Of a stretch of 64,000 bases of DNA, positions 47,101 through 55,835 are shown piece after piece. Under the pieces are notes generated by a model, which was not told the DNA's origin, made no database searches, and was given only the letters and a program-made list of their open reading frames with translations. Origin of the DNA: Loripinus fragilis (lineage: Eukaryota > Mollusca > Bivalvia > Lucinida > Lucinidae); contig CAXHUL010000514.1 in the NCBI GenBank assembly GCA_964019695.1, positions 62,001 through 126,000 of the forward strand, written 5' to 3'. The stretch's first letter is position 1; the number at the start of each line of letters is the position of its first letter. A program made the position numbers and the translations under genes.

Positions 47101-50100
47101 AACTTTCCCTGGACCAAGGGCAGATTACCACCAAAGTGAAGCATGTCGCCCACGGAAGAAGAAGAGCTATCGCCAGCGACCATTAGGGTCTATAAGACCT
47201 GTTCATGATCTGTCCTCATCTGATGACAGAGGTTACTCAAGTTCAGATACCAGAGGTGGGGCACAATTGGCATATAAAACTGTTATTTGTTTGTTTGTTT
47301 TGGAACTTTACATCGCTTTCAACAGTTTTTTCAGTGTTATCACGAAGTTCAGTTATACCATCAGTGTGTTCAAGGGCAGGCTTTTCATTATAAGCGGTTT
47401 ATTAGCCAGTACATGGGCGGATCCATAAATTTCTTGCACACCAGATAAGGCTATCTGAGATTTTACCCTGGGATAGAAATATTATCTTACCCATGCTAAC
47501 TTACCCAGCTGTCACGCGAAGGCTACATACACTGGTTGTATTGGAACTCACGCACATGGTCGTCAAGTGACGTCATTGTTATGTTAAAGTGACGTCATAA
47601 TGTGAAATTGCATCTTAGCGTATTCAGGGACTTCTGGAAACTTATTTAAAAATAAAAAAAACGGTGGTGAGCAAGAAAAAGAATCCATAATTCGTGCGAG
47701 GGTAGGATAGAAAAATCTGTCCCTCGATATCACCATTTGTCATCACTCGGCAAGCCTCGTGATGCCAAACAGTGATCCGCGGGACGGATTTTCTATCCTA
47801 CCGCATACTCATGATAGATGGATTCTTTTATGCCGTCAGGGGGGTCCGGACAACGTTTTAGAGCCTCCCTTGAGAAACAATTGGACCAAAGGGGTCCAAT
47901 TGCTTCTCGAGAGGGGTCTCAATACCAATATTTCTAAGGACACCTATAGCCACTAGTGATTTTCCAGGTGGATTTGGGCCTGGAACCCCTGCCCCTCCTC
48001 TTTTGATCCGCCCATGCATTACAAAGTGACCTGTAACGGAACGAGAAAAGTAGCGCCAAAAGATGTAAAATGTTATAACTTCCTCTTACTTTCCAACTAA
48101 AACAACTTGAGGTAGACATTTCTCGTATTTCTGATCAGCTTAATACAATACAGACTCTCAATTTTGTACTTTTAAACTTTTGCAGCCAACATACATGTTC
48201 CAAAATCATAGTGAGTGTATTCGAATTCCTGTAAAACAAATGGTATATGGATACCAAATAGTTTCAGCACATTTACATCTCCTTCTTTGAACCATAAAAA
48301 TAGCAACGGATATTCAAAATATAGAAACATGTTGTTTCAATTGAAAATGAAATCAACCCAAAAAATTGCCTTGAACATATGCGCGGATCCAGAAAGTTTT
48401 GTCAGAGGGGGTCCAGCTCTGACGTTTGCTGTTGTTTTTTTTAGTTTATGAGCGGAGGGAGGATCCAAATAGACTACCACAATAAGCGTGCCATCATCGG
48501 CCCGCCAGGGTAAGGCCTTTTAAATGGCGTTACGCTGGCATGACGAAGATACCCAACATTGAATGCTGCCTTGGTAGCCTTTTGATTTTTCAGGGGATCC
48601 GGACAAGTATTACAACCCTATTTTTTTCAGGGGGGTCAGGATCCCTTGTCCCCCCCCCCTCTGGATCTGCACATGCCCTGAGCGGCACTTATACCTCTGG
48701 CTGATGCTCTTACTGTTCTCTTATAAAACTAGATTTTGGCCTCTAGCCTCTAGGGCATGCAGCTCTAAGGTCTAAAGTCAAAGAGCGAATGCCAACCCTA
48801 AATAATACCTGCTGTTTAAATACAAATGATTCTACAAAAGAAAACTCACAACAAATCTAAAGATGTCCTAGATTTTTACCTCTAGCCCCACCCACCTTTG
48901 GGCATGCACCACGTGTTTGAAGCCATCAAATGGAAGTCTGCAATGTATGGTACCAATTGTACAAAAATGAATGCTTTCTTTTTAATGGTTGGTAAAATAT
49001 ATGCACGCCTCAGAAAAATAAAATTGCACTTATAAAAGGTGTCCTAGAGTGTGATCACAAGATCCATCATGGGTCACAAACTTAAATGTTTGAAGTCACA
49101 AAGAGACAATCAGCTCCAAAATAGTACCTTGCGTTCAAATACAAATGATTCTTTAACAGAAAAGAAAAATTTAGAAAAAATAAGAAGTCCTAAATTTTTA
49201 GGGATAATCTCCTGGGACATGGACTACAGAAACTGAAACTGGCGAGTGGAAGCCAGCCATAACGGTGTCAATTGTCCAAAAATGCATGCTTTCTAATAAA
49301 TGGTTTTAAAGTATCTGCATAAATCAGTAAAAACATGGAATTTTAAATGTGTCCAAAATTTTTACCTTTAGTCCCACCCTGGGTCATGAACCTTAATGTC
49401 AAAAGCCACACAGAGAAAGTAGTACCTGGTGTTCAAAATTTAATGATTCTATCAAAAAAAAGTCTAAGATGACCTAGATTTTGAACTCTAGCCCCACTCT
49501 GAGGGATAGACTCAAGGATCTGAAGCTGTTGAATGAATGGTACCCATAGTCCAAATATGAATTCTTTCTAATTAATGGTCGGTTTGATATCTGTAACGTC
49601 AGAAAAAAAGATCATTGTTTTTATTGGTGCCCTTGATTTTGACCTCCAGCCTCTCCCAGGGCTAGCTCTAACCATGATATTAATGTCAACCCTCCTGAGT
49701 AACTAACGTCCAAATATGAATGCTTTCTGAAAATGGTTACTGTGATTTACACTGATTGAAATATGTTAACATAAATTTTGTCACCCTTTTTAAAGGTTTC
49801 CTAGATTTTGGCCTCACGCACCACCCAGGGGCAAGTACTTTCGGGTCTGGAGTCATGATGTGAATGTCAATACTCCAGATTGACTATGGTCCAAAAGTGA
49901 ATAATTTCTGAATGTTGGTTACTGAACTTTACACCACTGGAGACATTTTAAGCAAACTTTGTTGACAATTACACAGACATAATCAAATGAGGTATGAGGG
50001 AACTAGCAAATGCGCAAACAGGGCACCGTGAACTAATTATTTAACCCGTAGACCCCAATGGTGAACCCCTAGTATTTAACAGTTTATTCTGCATTTTGCA

Positions 50101-53100
50101 ATACATGTGGGTGAGATCCATTTTAAGAAAAAGGACAAAGGTCAGGAATCGATACAATCTAGCACCACAACTGACCCAGGATACCAATGGGAAAGTGACA
50201 ACTTCACAATCAGACATCACAAACGAAAGCCAAGAGGTCAGCCCTTTCCCAGCATGTGACCACAAGGCATCAATAAGCAGACACGCACTAAAGCATAACA
50301 AAAACAAGACATATATAACATAAATGATCCACAAAAGAAGCACTGCCTTGGAACGGTCAGAAAAATATTTTACTGGAGGGCTTAAACCGGTTTCATGGCG
50401 CTCTAACATCTCCCTTAGTTCAGATGTGGATCAAGACACATAGATGTTTGGTGTGCATGAAAGGCATATGCCTTATTTTCAAACCAAAACATGAAGAAGG
50501 GAAGTAAGAAATGAAAAAGCATACCTTCACCCTTTCTTTTTCCAAGTATTGCATGTTGTTTAATGGCTGCCATATTTTTGGAAAAACCAGTCCCAGTTCC
50601 TATTAGAAATCAATATTTTTACTTTTTGGTCCAGAAAAACAAAATATAAATGCATCAGGTAGTAAACTATCTACCAATTTGAAGGAAATTAATTTTTTGC
50701 ATCTGCTAGAGAGAAAGAAAATAGTTTTACTTCAGCATTATCATCCAATCAGACACATCCATTGCCAAATAACAACTTCGGAGCTCCTCTCAGTTTTTGA
50801 CTAATGGGATATGTTGATAAAATTGGTCCCTGGTCCCCTATACTAGAACCAAATTCCTTCAATTCTAAAAATACTCCCAGCTTAGTATTTTAGGTCTTCG
50901 TACCATAGCTTTCAATTTTCATAAAAACTCATTGATCCCATTTTATTCGACAGTTCGATCAAAAATTGAGTCAGGGCTCGGGGGACACGTCTGATAAGAG
51001 GCAATTCTGAGAAAATAATGAGGAACTAATATTCTGCTGCTGTTGACAAGTGTGTTCTGTTAGCATGACTGCTCACACAAAAAAAAACATAATTCTGAAC
51101 CAACATAGGTACTAAAATGCATCATATGATGTAATAATGCATACTAGGAGACAATAGAGCTGATTTAGAATGTCTATCCCTATTACAGCAGCAAAAACAG
51201 GATATTTTTGTCTATTTTGGGGGTCAGGTTCAGTCAAATGTCGAGAGAAAAGTCAGTTTTTTGCCTCAGAAGTACAAACTACTTCTTAATATAGTAAGAT
51301 ATTATATAGTGTATTTGAAGAAAAATTGACAAGCCACATGTGTCAAAATAGTAAATGGCATAGTTTTGGCTGACAATCTTCACATTTTAAGTGATTCCGA
51401 TGACCATTACTTTCTCTAAAATGAGGTCCAATTTTGCATAAAAGCCTCTCATTTGGTAAATTTCCGTTTGGCTGAAATCTATTTGCCGTTTGCAGATAAA
51501 CTACTTATACCCCAAACCCCTCCCAAAGCACATAGAATCTAAAAATTGACATTTTTTAACCTTCTGGGAACAAGGTGAGCCAGAATTATTTTATTTCAGC
51601 TTTAAAGTTGTGAAATACTCACTAAAACCATTCATTTGATTCCTTTGGTATGTCTCTTAGTGAGAAAATGAACAAACTTTCACAAGTGGCACAAACAGGC
51701 TTTACAAATGTAAACAACTTACTTTCGTTATAGGGCACTGTCAACTAATTATTTATCCCAAAGACCCAAATGGTGAACCCCTAGTATTTGACAGTTTATT
51801 TTGCATCTTACAATACATGTGGGTCATCTCCATATGCCTTAAATTCAAGCCAAAATATGAAGGGGAATAAGAAATGAAAAAGCATACATTCACCCGCTCT
51901 TTTTCTAACTACATGTATTGCATGTTGTTTAATGGCTGCCGTATTTTTGAGAAAAAAACCCAGTTCCTATTAGAAATCACTATTTTACTTTTTGGTCCAG
52001 AAAAAAACAATATAAATGCATCTGTTAGCAAACTATAGATCAATTTGAAGGAAAATAGTTTTTGCATCTGCTAGAGAGAAAGAAAATATTTTACATCAGC
52101 ATTATCATCCAATCAGACACATCCATCGCCAAATAATAGCCCCTCCTCTCAGTTTTTGACTCATGGTGTATGTTAATATAATTGGTTCTCTGTCCCTAAC
52201 AACCATACAAATAGGAAGACGAAAATCATAGGCTATACCCCTCGGCAAAAATGCCAGGGTATAACAAACTATTGCCATTTTGGCAGGATAGACTAAAAAA
52301 TTCAACTAGAGTAAAAAAGATAACTTTTGAAAAAAGGCTTGTCAGCAATGAATAAATTCTAACTGTATGTGCATTAGCAAAACTGTACACATGCTCAAGC
52401 TCGTTTGAGCTTCACCTGTTCACTGATGCTATAAGTGCCAAAATAGCATGTGCTTACTCATATATCTTAATAAATCAGTTTTCTCAGCTCGCTTTATTAC
52501 TGCAATGTCATAATCATTGTCTCTTCTCATACATGTAGCCTTGCCTCGCCATAACAGTAACCATTATGGGGTTCTTCGTCAACAGTAGCCATTATAGGGT
52601 TTATTGTCAAAGTCTGATCGATCTGGGGTTTTCTTTATTTCAGATTTGCGGCATAAGGGGGAAGAAACAAAAGTCATCAATATACCAGGTAGTGTTTGTT
52701 TAAATAAAGCTTAAAATTCATGTTAACCTATTACGACTTTTGTACAATTCATGTTAACCTATTACGACTTTTGTACAATAGTTCCTTGGGACCGGTAACT
52801 AGTACTATGCAATGGCGCTGGCGTACCTTATTAAACGACACAACATCATCCCTTCAAGGTTATATATCGACATGGGGTGTGATGCCAAATCGTGATCATT
52901 GGGACAATTTTTTCAATTTCTTCCTCACACTCATGACAGATTCTTATGATCCTGTCATGGTAGATAAATGACCAAAAACAAAATAACAAAACCAGGACCA
53001 AACACAAACACAAACTCCCACAAACTACAGGAGCAAGCTGTTCAAGTATAAAATAGAGATCATTTTCTTGGCCATTAGTTTAATTATGTTTGGGTATTCG

Positions 53101-53888
53101 CTCAAAAAGAGTAGTTTTATTGATACAACAACATATATTTTGTTCATAAGTAAGAAAACTACTTTTTTTAATTATTCCCTACTACTTGTGGTCATAGCAG
53201 AAACTTTATTTGATTTGATTCTTAACCTCCCAGTCAACAACATTTCGGTAACGTCTGGACTGGTCTTCCTACGTTGAACCAGTACTAAGCTAGGATAAAT
53301 GTGTCTTGCTCAAGGACACAACGTAGTGACGCCAGTGAGGCTCGAACCCGCGGCCCTTCTGTCTCGAGTCAAGCACTCTTTCACTGAGCCACTGCGCTCC
53401 CTTGCCTTAGTAGAAACAAGACAAGGCATAAGAACAGAGCTCAAGGAACGTCCAAGACATAGTAGACGGGACATGGAATAGAGTAAAGGAATATAAATGT
53501 TCTATAGGAATGAATATTGCATTCCTGAAAGGATGATAGTCAAAAATATTGTCCCTTGAAAATGATTACTACCCTGCCTGTGCCTTGTGTGATGATTTTC
53601 GGGATGATATTTTAAACTATTTACTTCTCAGAATTGTAATATATAAATAATATTATCACATGATGTAGCCTCTGGGAGTGATATACTGTCATGCAGTCAA
53701 ATCTACAAACCACTAAACTCCAGCTGTTAAGTTTTTAGACTTAATTTTTCGCAATAACTTTTTTATCTTCAATTTTAGCAAAATGTGTTCGCGATGAAAA
53801 GAACTCAGGAACATCTCCGCCAACTTCTCCAAATGGTTCCAACATCCTAGATGCTGCAGGTTCCTCTGTGCTAAGATGCACTCTTTGA
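35026..53888 (+). CDS. NEK-like serine/threonine kinase, whole gene (9 coding exons)
   Basis: Nine exons (35026-35124, 37921-38187, 40068-40168, 41839-41932, 43058-43165, 45542-45709, 47048-47255, 52644-52688, 53779-53888) sum to 1200 nt and join without frame breaks into 399 residues plus TGA. The product transfers phosphate from ATP to Ser/Thr; the NIMA-related family mainly acts in mitosis, centrosomes and cilia. Visible landmarks are the G16-x-G-x-x-G21 loop, Lys39, Glu57, gatekeeper Met87, 'HRDVKTENIFL' (131-141), Asp151-Leu-Ala, 'GSPLYMSPE' (169-177) and 'DIWSFGC' (189-195). The HRD segment and 'SPE' wording favour NEK, and the DLx form recalls NEK6/7. The DFG glycine is replaced by alanine. 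The tail (about 270-399) has the basic 'RPRKKKSYRQRP' and Ser/Asp clusters. The start ATG has A at -3. The exact NEK subtype is not settled. Confidence 0.93.
35168..35320. mobile_element. MITE in kinase intron 1 with 12-bp perfect TIRs
   Basis: 'gtcgtctgctga' (35168-35179) is exactly reversed at 35309-35320. The core is a hairpin, 'ggacccagatccagcccgac' facing 'gtcgggcctgatctggatcc'. Related cores occur near 28560 and 62435. Confidence 0.85.
35515..35645 (-). mobile_element. Degenerate SINE copy in intron 1
   Basis: 'tttacgtcccagtaaacaag', 'ctgggttgaatcagtaataa' and 'cagggacacaacacagtga' follow the SINE order with deletions. Confidence 0.65.
37342..37459 (+). repeat. 118-bp repeat starting AGTAAGTGAG, copy 1
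   Basis: 'agtaagtgagtatgatcagg', 'aataccacaatcacaaaccg' and 'gacaaattaagcaaagcaa' recur at 46503-46612 (same strand) and 38846-38965 (opposite strand). The AGTAAGTGAG end resembles the AGTAAGTAAG end of the Penelope-like tail, so it may be the tail of a related element. Confidence 0.8.
37776..37840. repeat. Short hairpin, about 31-nt arms
   Basis: 'caaacagggaagaccatgat' and 'cagactgcttct' face 'agaagcagtctgatataggt' and 'ctgccctgtttg' around a 2-nt turn. There are a few mismatches. Confidence 0.8.
37921..38187 (+). CDS. Kinase exon 2 (residues 34-122)
   Basis: Acceptor 'cactctttcag', donor AAG|gtatgt, phase 0 at both ends. It encodes the ATP-anchoring 'YALKK' (Lys39), the alpha-C 'DEVKAM' (Glu57), 'HPNIIRFHDSFE' and the hinge 'IIMEYCEIGNL'. 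Confidence 0.95.
38236..38309 (+). mobile_element. SINE tail fragment
   Basis: 'gaactgaccatcccgccatg', 'accatagctgttgacttggg', 'acgtaaagcatcaaaacaaa'. Similar wording is reversed at 62875-62925. Confidence 0.7.
38846..38965 (-). repeat. 118-bp repeat, copy 2 (inverted)
   Basis: Reverse-orientation copy of 37342-37459, ending 'gatcatactcacttact'. Penelope-like coding sequence follows within about 15 bp. Confidence 0.8.
38979..39250 (+). pseudogene. Penelope-like protein fragment with stops, in intron 2
   Basis: The + frame reads 'LPNKFTFRTLKKGFQELYRK', then 'FVLAPADKAANNVVIV', a TGA, 'KMYYINTIR', a TAA, and 'ELSTAKTYEHNLLNE', all in one frame. This block precedes the catalytic core in proteins of the same kind as 61354-62340. 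The two in-frame stops show that it is dead. It is not a kinase exon, because exons 2 and 3 already join in frame around it. Confidence 0.7.
40068..40168 (+). CDS. Kinase exon 3 (residues 123-156, catalytic loop)
   Basis: Acceptor 'ctaattttag', donor CAG|gttagt, ending in phase 2. It encodes 'HRDVKTENIFLT' with Asp133, Lys135 and Asn138, then 'KLGDLALV'. In that segment Asp151-Leu152-Ala153 stands where DFG or DLG is expected. Confidence 0.95.
40191..40402. mobile_element. Foldback MITE in intron 3
   Basis: Ends 'gccagccaagagtgatagtg' and 'cactgtcactcttggttggc' are inverted. The inner palindrome 'attaatcctatcct' / 'aggataggattaat' sits at about 40271-40300. Confidence 0.85.
40552..40625. repeat. 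Perfect 26-bp hairpin
   Basis: 'gtgctgtggatgacctgatg' plus 'cactgt' (40552-40577) is exactly reversed at 40600-40625 around a 22-nt loop. Confidence 0.9.
41024..41807. mobile_element. 784-bp element with about 28-bp TIRs in intron 3
   Basis: 'ggcctggaataccaatgcct' plus 'ccttaaag' faces 'ctttaaggaggcattgttat' plus 'tccggcc'. A second inverted pair lies inside ('aaaggtcttgtgaatctt' at about 41257; 'aaggttcacaagaccttt' at about 41766). No coding sequence. Confidence 0.85.
41839..41932 (+). CDS. Kinase exon 4 (residues 156-187, activation segment)
   Basis: Acceptor 'ttattttag', donor AAG|gtcaga. The first base completes Arg156. It encodes a short activation loop with Thr165, then 'CGSPLYMSPE' and 'GEKPYSYK'. 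The APE motif appears as SPE. Confidence 0.95.
42240..42449 (-). mobile_element. tRNA-derived SINE in intron 4
   Basis: Same organisation as 30191-30400. Flanks share the 9-bp direct repeat TACAGGGAA (42231-42239 and 42450-42458). The B box is 'cggattcgagcc'. Confidence 0.88.
42551..42773. mobile_element. MITE with GGCCTCGACGCGAGAA-type TIRs
   Basis: Left 'gggcctggacgcgagaaaa' faces right 'ttctcgcgtcgaggcc'. Core 'gctgatcagactgcgcggat' and 'gcgcaggctggtttgcgcct'. A relative is at 63305-63515 and a partial one at about 33707-33808. Confidence 0.8.
43058..43165 (+). CDS. Kinase exon 5 (residues 188-223)
   Basis: Acceptor 'tgatcttacag', donor AAT|gtaaga, phase 0 at both ends. It encodes 'TDIWSFGCCLYEIAMKKSPF' (subdomain IX) and 'TELRRKI'. 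A second AG four bases further in would break the frame, so the first is used. Confidence 0.95.
43207..43510. mobile_element. Foldback element in intron 5
   Basis: The hairpin part (43207-43323) pairs 'tagaatagaaaatccgtccc' with 'gaaggatttttctatcctac' around 'catcacgaggcttgtgga'. The whole 304 bp recurs inverted at 47457-47812. Confidence 0.8.
44051..44235. mobile_element. 185-bp hairpin MITE in intron 5
   Basis: 'ggtaagctgataaatggaga' faces 'ctatttatcagtttacc'. Inner arms 'gtcttttgatatcacgttta' and 'aacttgatatcaaaagac' surround 'catcgcgaggcttgccgagc'. The loop resembles that of 43207-43510. Confidence 0.85.
45542..45709 (+). CDS. Kinase exon 6 (residues 224-279)
   Basis: Acceptor 'attgattcaag', donor GAG|gtaagg, phase 0. 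It ends the catalytic domain with 'AVKALIKQMMQKNPDQRPN', including the invariant-type Arg of subdomain XI, and begins the acidic linker 'DDTVDSDSE'. Confidence 0.95.
45786..45990 (-). mobile_element. Penelope-like tail fragment in intron 6
   Basis: 'agtaagtaagggtgcaaaga' through 'ggtcagccctttcccagcag' to 'tccacaaaag' matches 60821-61035. Confidence 0.85.
46503..46612 (+). repeat. 118-bp repeat, copy 3
   Basis: Same sequence as 37342-37459 without its first few bases; in intron 6. Confidence 0.8.
47048..47255 (+). CDS. Kinase exon 7 (residues 280-349, tail)
   Basis: Acceptor 'ttccttatcag'. It encodes 'PRADYHQSEACRPRKKKSYR', with a basic cluster that could be a nuclear localisation signal, and the Ser/Asp stretch 'DLSSSDDRGYSSSDTR'. 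The donor AGAG|gtgggg is weaker than the others but puts the next exon in frame. If the intron is retained, the same frame stays open to a stop ending at 47428 and adds about 57 mostly hydrophobic residues. Confidence 0.87.
47414..48015. mobile_element. Element bounded by inverted 'catgggcggatcc', with a nested foldback
   Basis: 'catgggcggatcc' at about 47413 faces 'gatccgcccatg' at about 48005. It encloses 47457-47812, the inverted copy of 43207-43510. 'gggggtccggac' and 'ccaattgcttctcga' wording continues to about 47930. A related stretch is 48382-48680 ('gcggatccagaaagttttgt', 'cccctctggatctgcacatg'). Confidence 0.6.
48382..48680. mobile_element. Second element of the GCGGATCC type
   Basis: Starts 'atgcgcggatccagaaagtt' and ends 'cccctctggatctgcacatg', which are imperfect inverted ends. 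Interior 'agggggtccag' and 'ggggatccggac' repeats. Confidence 0.6.
48720..49930 (+). repeat. Degenerate direct repeats in intron 7
   Basis: Phrases such as 'tgaatgctttctttttaatg' followed by 'gttggtaaaatatatg', and 'tttttacctctagccccacc', recur at about 48970, 49285, 49560, 49720 and 49905. Spacing is irregular, 160 to 320 bp. Confidence 0.55.
50012..52195 (+). repeat. Tandem segmental duplication in intron 7
   Basis: 50012-50119 plus 50466-50830 matches 51731-52195. Both run 'aatggtgaacccctagtatt', 'caatacatgtgggt', 'gaaatgaaaaagcata', 'tgcatctgctagagagaaag', 'ccaatcagacacatcca'. The first copy is split by a Penelope-like tail; the second is uninterrupted. Confidence 0.85.
50120..50465 (-). 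mobile_element. Penelope-like tail inserted in the first duplicate
   Basis: 'aggtcaggaatcgatacaat' to 'cactgccttggaacggtcag' and 'cttaaaccggttt' matches 60830-61165. Comparison with 51821-51840 shows the site before insertion. Confidence 0.85.
52644..52688 (+). CDS. Kinase exon 8 (45-nt microexon, residues 349-364)
   Basis: Acceptor 'ttctttatttcag', donor CCAG|gtagtg, phase 1 in and out. It encodes 'LRHKGEETKVINIP'. It is supported by exact frame continuity from exon 7 into exon 9. Its small size and multiple-of-three length make it skippable without a frameshift. Confidence 0.82.
53212..53401 (-). mobile_element. tRNA-derived SINE in intron 8
   Basis: The minus strand starts 'gggagcgcagtggctcagtg' with B box 'gggttcgagcc'. 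The tail has 'gactgggaggttaagaatca'. It ends about 380 bp before the last exon. Confidence 0.88.
53701..53838 (+). repeat. Inverted repeat arm containing the last splice acceptor
   Basis: The reverse complement of this 138-bp arm matches 54375-54513 at roughly 80-85%. It includes the end of intron 8, its AG, and the first 60 nt of exon 9. Confidence 0.88.
53779..53888 (+). CDS. Kinase exon 9 (last coding exon, residues 364-399)
   Basis: Acceptor 'cttcaattttag'. It encodes 'KCVRDEKNSGTSPPTSPNGS' and ends '...VLRCTL' with TGA at 53886-53888. It carries two SP/TP-type sites ('TSPPTSP') that proline-directed kinases could modify. It lies in an inverted repeat arm whose other copy is at 54375-54513. 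Confidence 0.87.
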
Positions 53889-53907
53889 ACATTTTAAGCA
53901 AAGCGCA

Positions 53908-53913
53908 AATAAA
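53908..53913 (+). promoter_or_regulatory. Possible polyadenylation signal AATAAA
   Basis: Canonical hexamer 20 nt after the kinase stop codon. The 3' UTR would be very short if it is used. Confidence 0.5.
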
Positions 53914-54331
53914 CCAAGTCCAAGATGTCAGTCAAAAAGTTACATTGCTCCGCCCTAATTCAATTACTAAAGCGATGGATGGCTTGTTCAAATATAATAG
54001 AAATCGCGCCTGATTCGCTCGTGCGTTAAGCTAGTAGGGTCATCTCAAAACCGTTCATTTCATAGCACGTGCATACGAGAAAAAATGCACGTAATGTGAT
54101 AACGCAGCCTTTGTTCCTACAAATGAGCCTGCTGTAAGTTGATTCTGCATATGCGCGGTAAATTCTTAGTTTGTTGACTGCAGTTTTATGTTATGCACAG
54201 CCTTTGAAGAACGAGAAGTACATCGCTTCCGAATATTTTTGAAACTACCCCTTTCTGTCACGCCTATAGGAATTATACCTGTCAATAAAAGACTTAGAAA
54301 TTGAGGACGAATTCAATTTATTGCAAAATCT

Positions 54332-54432
54332 TCATCTATATACACAAAAATCTGTTAGTGCCTCAAGCACAAGACCTTTTGGAGAAGTTGGCGGAACTTC
54401 TCCTCTACAACTTTCATTGCGAACATAGTTTG
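54332..54432 (-). pseudogene. Inverted copy of kinase exon 9 with broken acceptor
   Basis: On the minus strand the exon-like frame reads 'NYVRNESCRGEVPPTSPKGL' and stops at TGA (54332-54334). It aligns with exon 9 at the VR-E, PPTSP and L-A positions, in the same phase. The acceptor AG has become GG (54433-54434), so it could not be spliced the same way. It could equally be an arm of a mobile element from which exon 9 was recruited. Confidence 0.75.
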
Positions 54433-54513
54433 CCAAAATTTAAGATAAAAAAGTTATTGCGAAAAATTAAGTCTAAAAACTTTACAGCTGGAGTTTAGTG
54501 GTTTACAGATTTT
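54375..54513 (-). repeat. Inverted repeat arm, partner of 53701-53838
   Basis: 'ttttggagaagttggcggaa', 'aagttattgcgaaaaattaa', 'ctggagtttagtggttt' mirror the arm upstream. A 536-bp spacer separates the two. Confidence 0.88.
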
Positions 54514-54739
54514 GTAACTTTCCGGAATGACGCTCAGTTTACGTTACATAAAAGATGGAAAATTTTTGACATTTCCACGCCAAAAAAGCGATTTTAAGGG
54601 TTTTTATGTTATGTGATAAATAGAAAGTAACATTCTTGCTCCTGTATTATTGAATTTATAAAATTCATTGTGAAAAAGTGATAAAATGCTTGGCAAGACT
54701 CCCATTTTATCTCTTTTCATCAACTTATTTAACAAATTC

Positions 54740-54770
54740 AATAAAACATGAGCACTCATGTAAGATCCAC
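54740..54770 (+). repeat. Short dispersed repeat 'ataaaacatgagcactcatg'
   Basis: The same 30-bp stretch ending 'taagatcc' occurs near 37509-37540 and 39980-40012, each preceded by a similar 'ttttcaactcgttt'-like leader. The family is unknown. Confidence 0.7.
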
Positions 54771-54897
54771 TATTTAACAGAAAGTTTCTTTATTCTCGAA
54801 TGTCTATTCTTATGCAACAGCTACATAGCAATGCAATTTGACTTGTCTTGTCAGCTGTGAAATTACCTTCATAGAAAATAAACGTGATGTATCAAAT

Positions 54898-54920
54898 NNN
54901 NNNNNNNNNNNNNNNNNNNN
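54898..54920. other. Assembly gap (23 N)
   Basis: Run of N. Confidence 0.99.
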
Positions 54921-55780
54921 GTAACCAAACTAGCAATGGCAATATCAGACTGCTCCTGAGCACTCTGGTCTGATCGAGTTAACACTATTTGCTTGGATAC
55001 ATGTCAGGAGACAAAAATTCCACTCGTCGGCTCGTAATTACGAGTGAAATCTATAAGGAAGAGTAATTCTTCCCAAAGCACTCGTCCTGTAGGACGAATG
55101 CTTTGGGAACAATTACTCATAGCGGGGCGGATATGTAACAATTTTGAGAAGAATCGTGCATTTTATGATAAAAGCATGAAACTTGGTACATGGCTAGTTG
55201 ATAACAAAACAAAAATAATAAGGGTCAGTGCCACGCCGAAAATGCCCTCTAATGGTCACCATCTTGTTTTTCCAAAATGGCCGCCTTTTTCAACTTATTC
55301 ATTATAATCTCATTATTTATTTGCAAACATCATGTTTTCTTCAGTTAATTTTACTTGAATAGCCATCAGTTATATCTCAATACCTTAAAATCATCTTTCA
55401 ATTTTGAAAAATCAGGATTGAGGCTGTATTTTTTCAAGATGGCCGCCACTTTTATAACTAAAAAGTGCAGTTATATTATAGAACTTTACAAAGTTATAAA
55501 TTTTGATGCAAATTACTTCTAGCAAGTAGAAATAGTCCCATTAAACAAGTTACTAATTTATCAGCATGGCTTTATTGTTGTGTATTGTTCAAATATGGTA
55601 TTAAAGATGGCTACCAATGTGCAAATCATAAAATACTATCTGCTTTCATTTGACACTGGAAGAATGTAGTTTGAATTTATGCAAACGATTTTAAAGAATA
55701 ACTTTATTTAATGGCTTTGACTAAAGAAGAGAGCATCCAACATGCCATCCAAGACGGCTGTCAAAGTAGACATGTTATAT

Positions 55781-55835
55781 GTCAGGTGTGGTACTTGATT
55801 GTATCGATTCCTGATCTTTGCACCATTACTTACTT
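55781..55835 (+). mobile_element. 55-bp Penelope-like tail with 9-bp target duplication
   Basis: 'gtcaggtgtggtacttgatt' to 'ctgatctttgcaccattact' and a final 'tactt' equals the last 55 bp of the tail at about 12947-13000. ATGTTATAT flanks it at 55772-55780 and 55836-55844. Confidence 0.85.

Noticed and set aside
53713..53901. 62-codon minus-strand frame similar to the + frame at 54301-54498
   Set aside because: The resemblance follows from the inverted repeat; on the kinase strand the same bases are a splice acceptor and exon 9.
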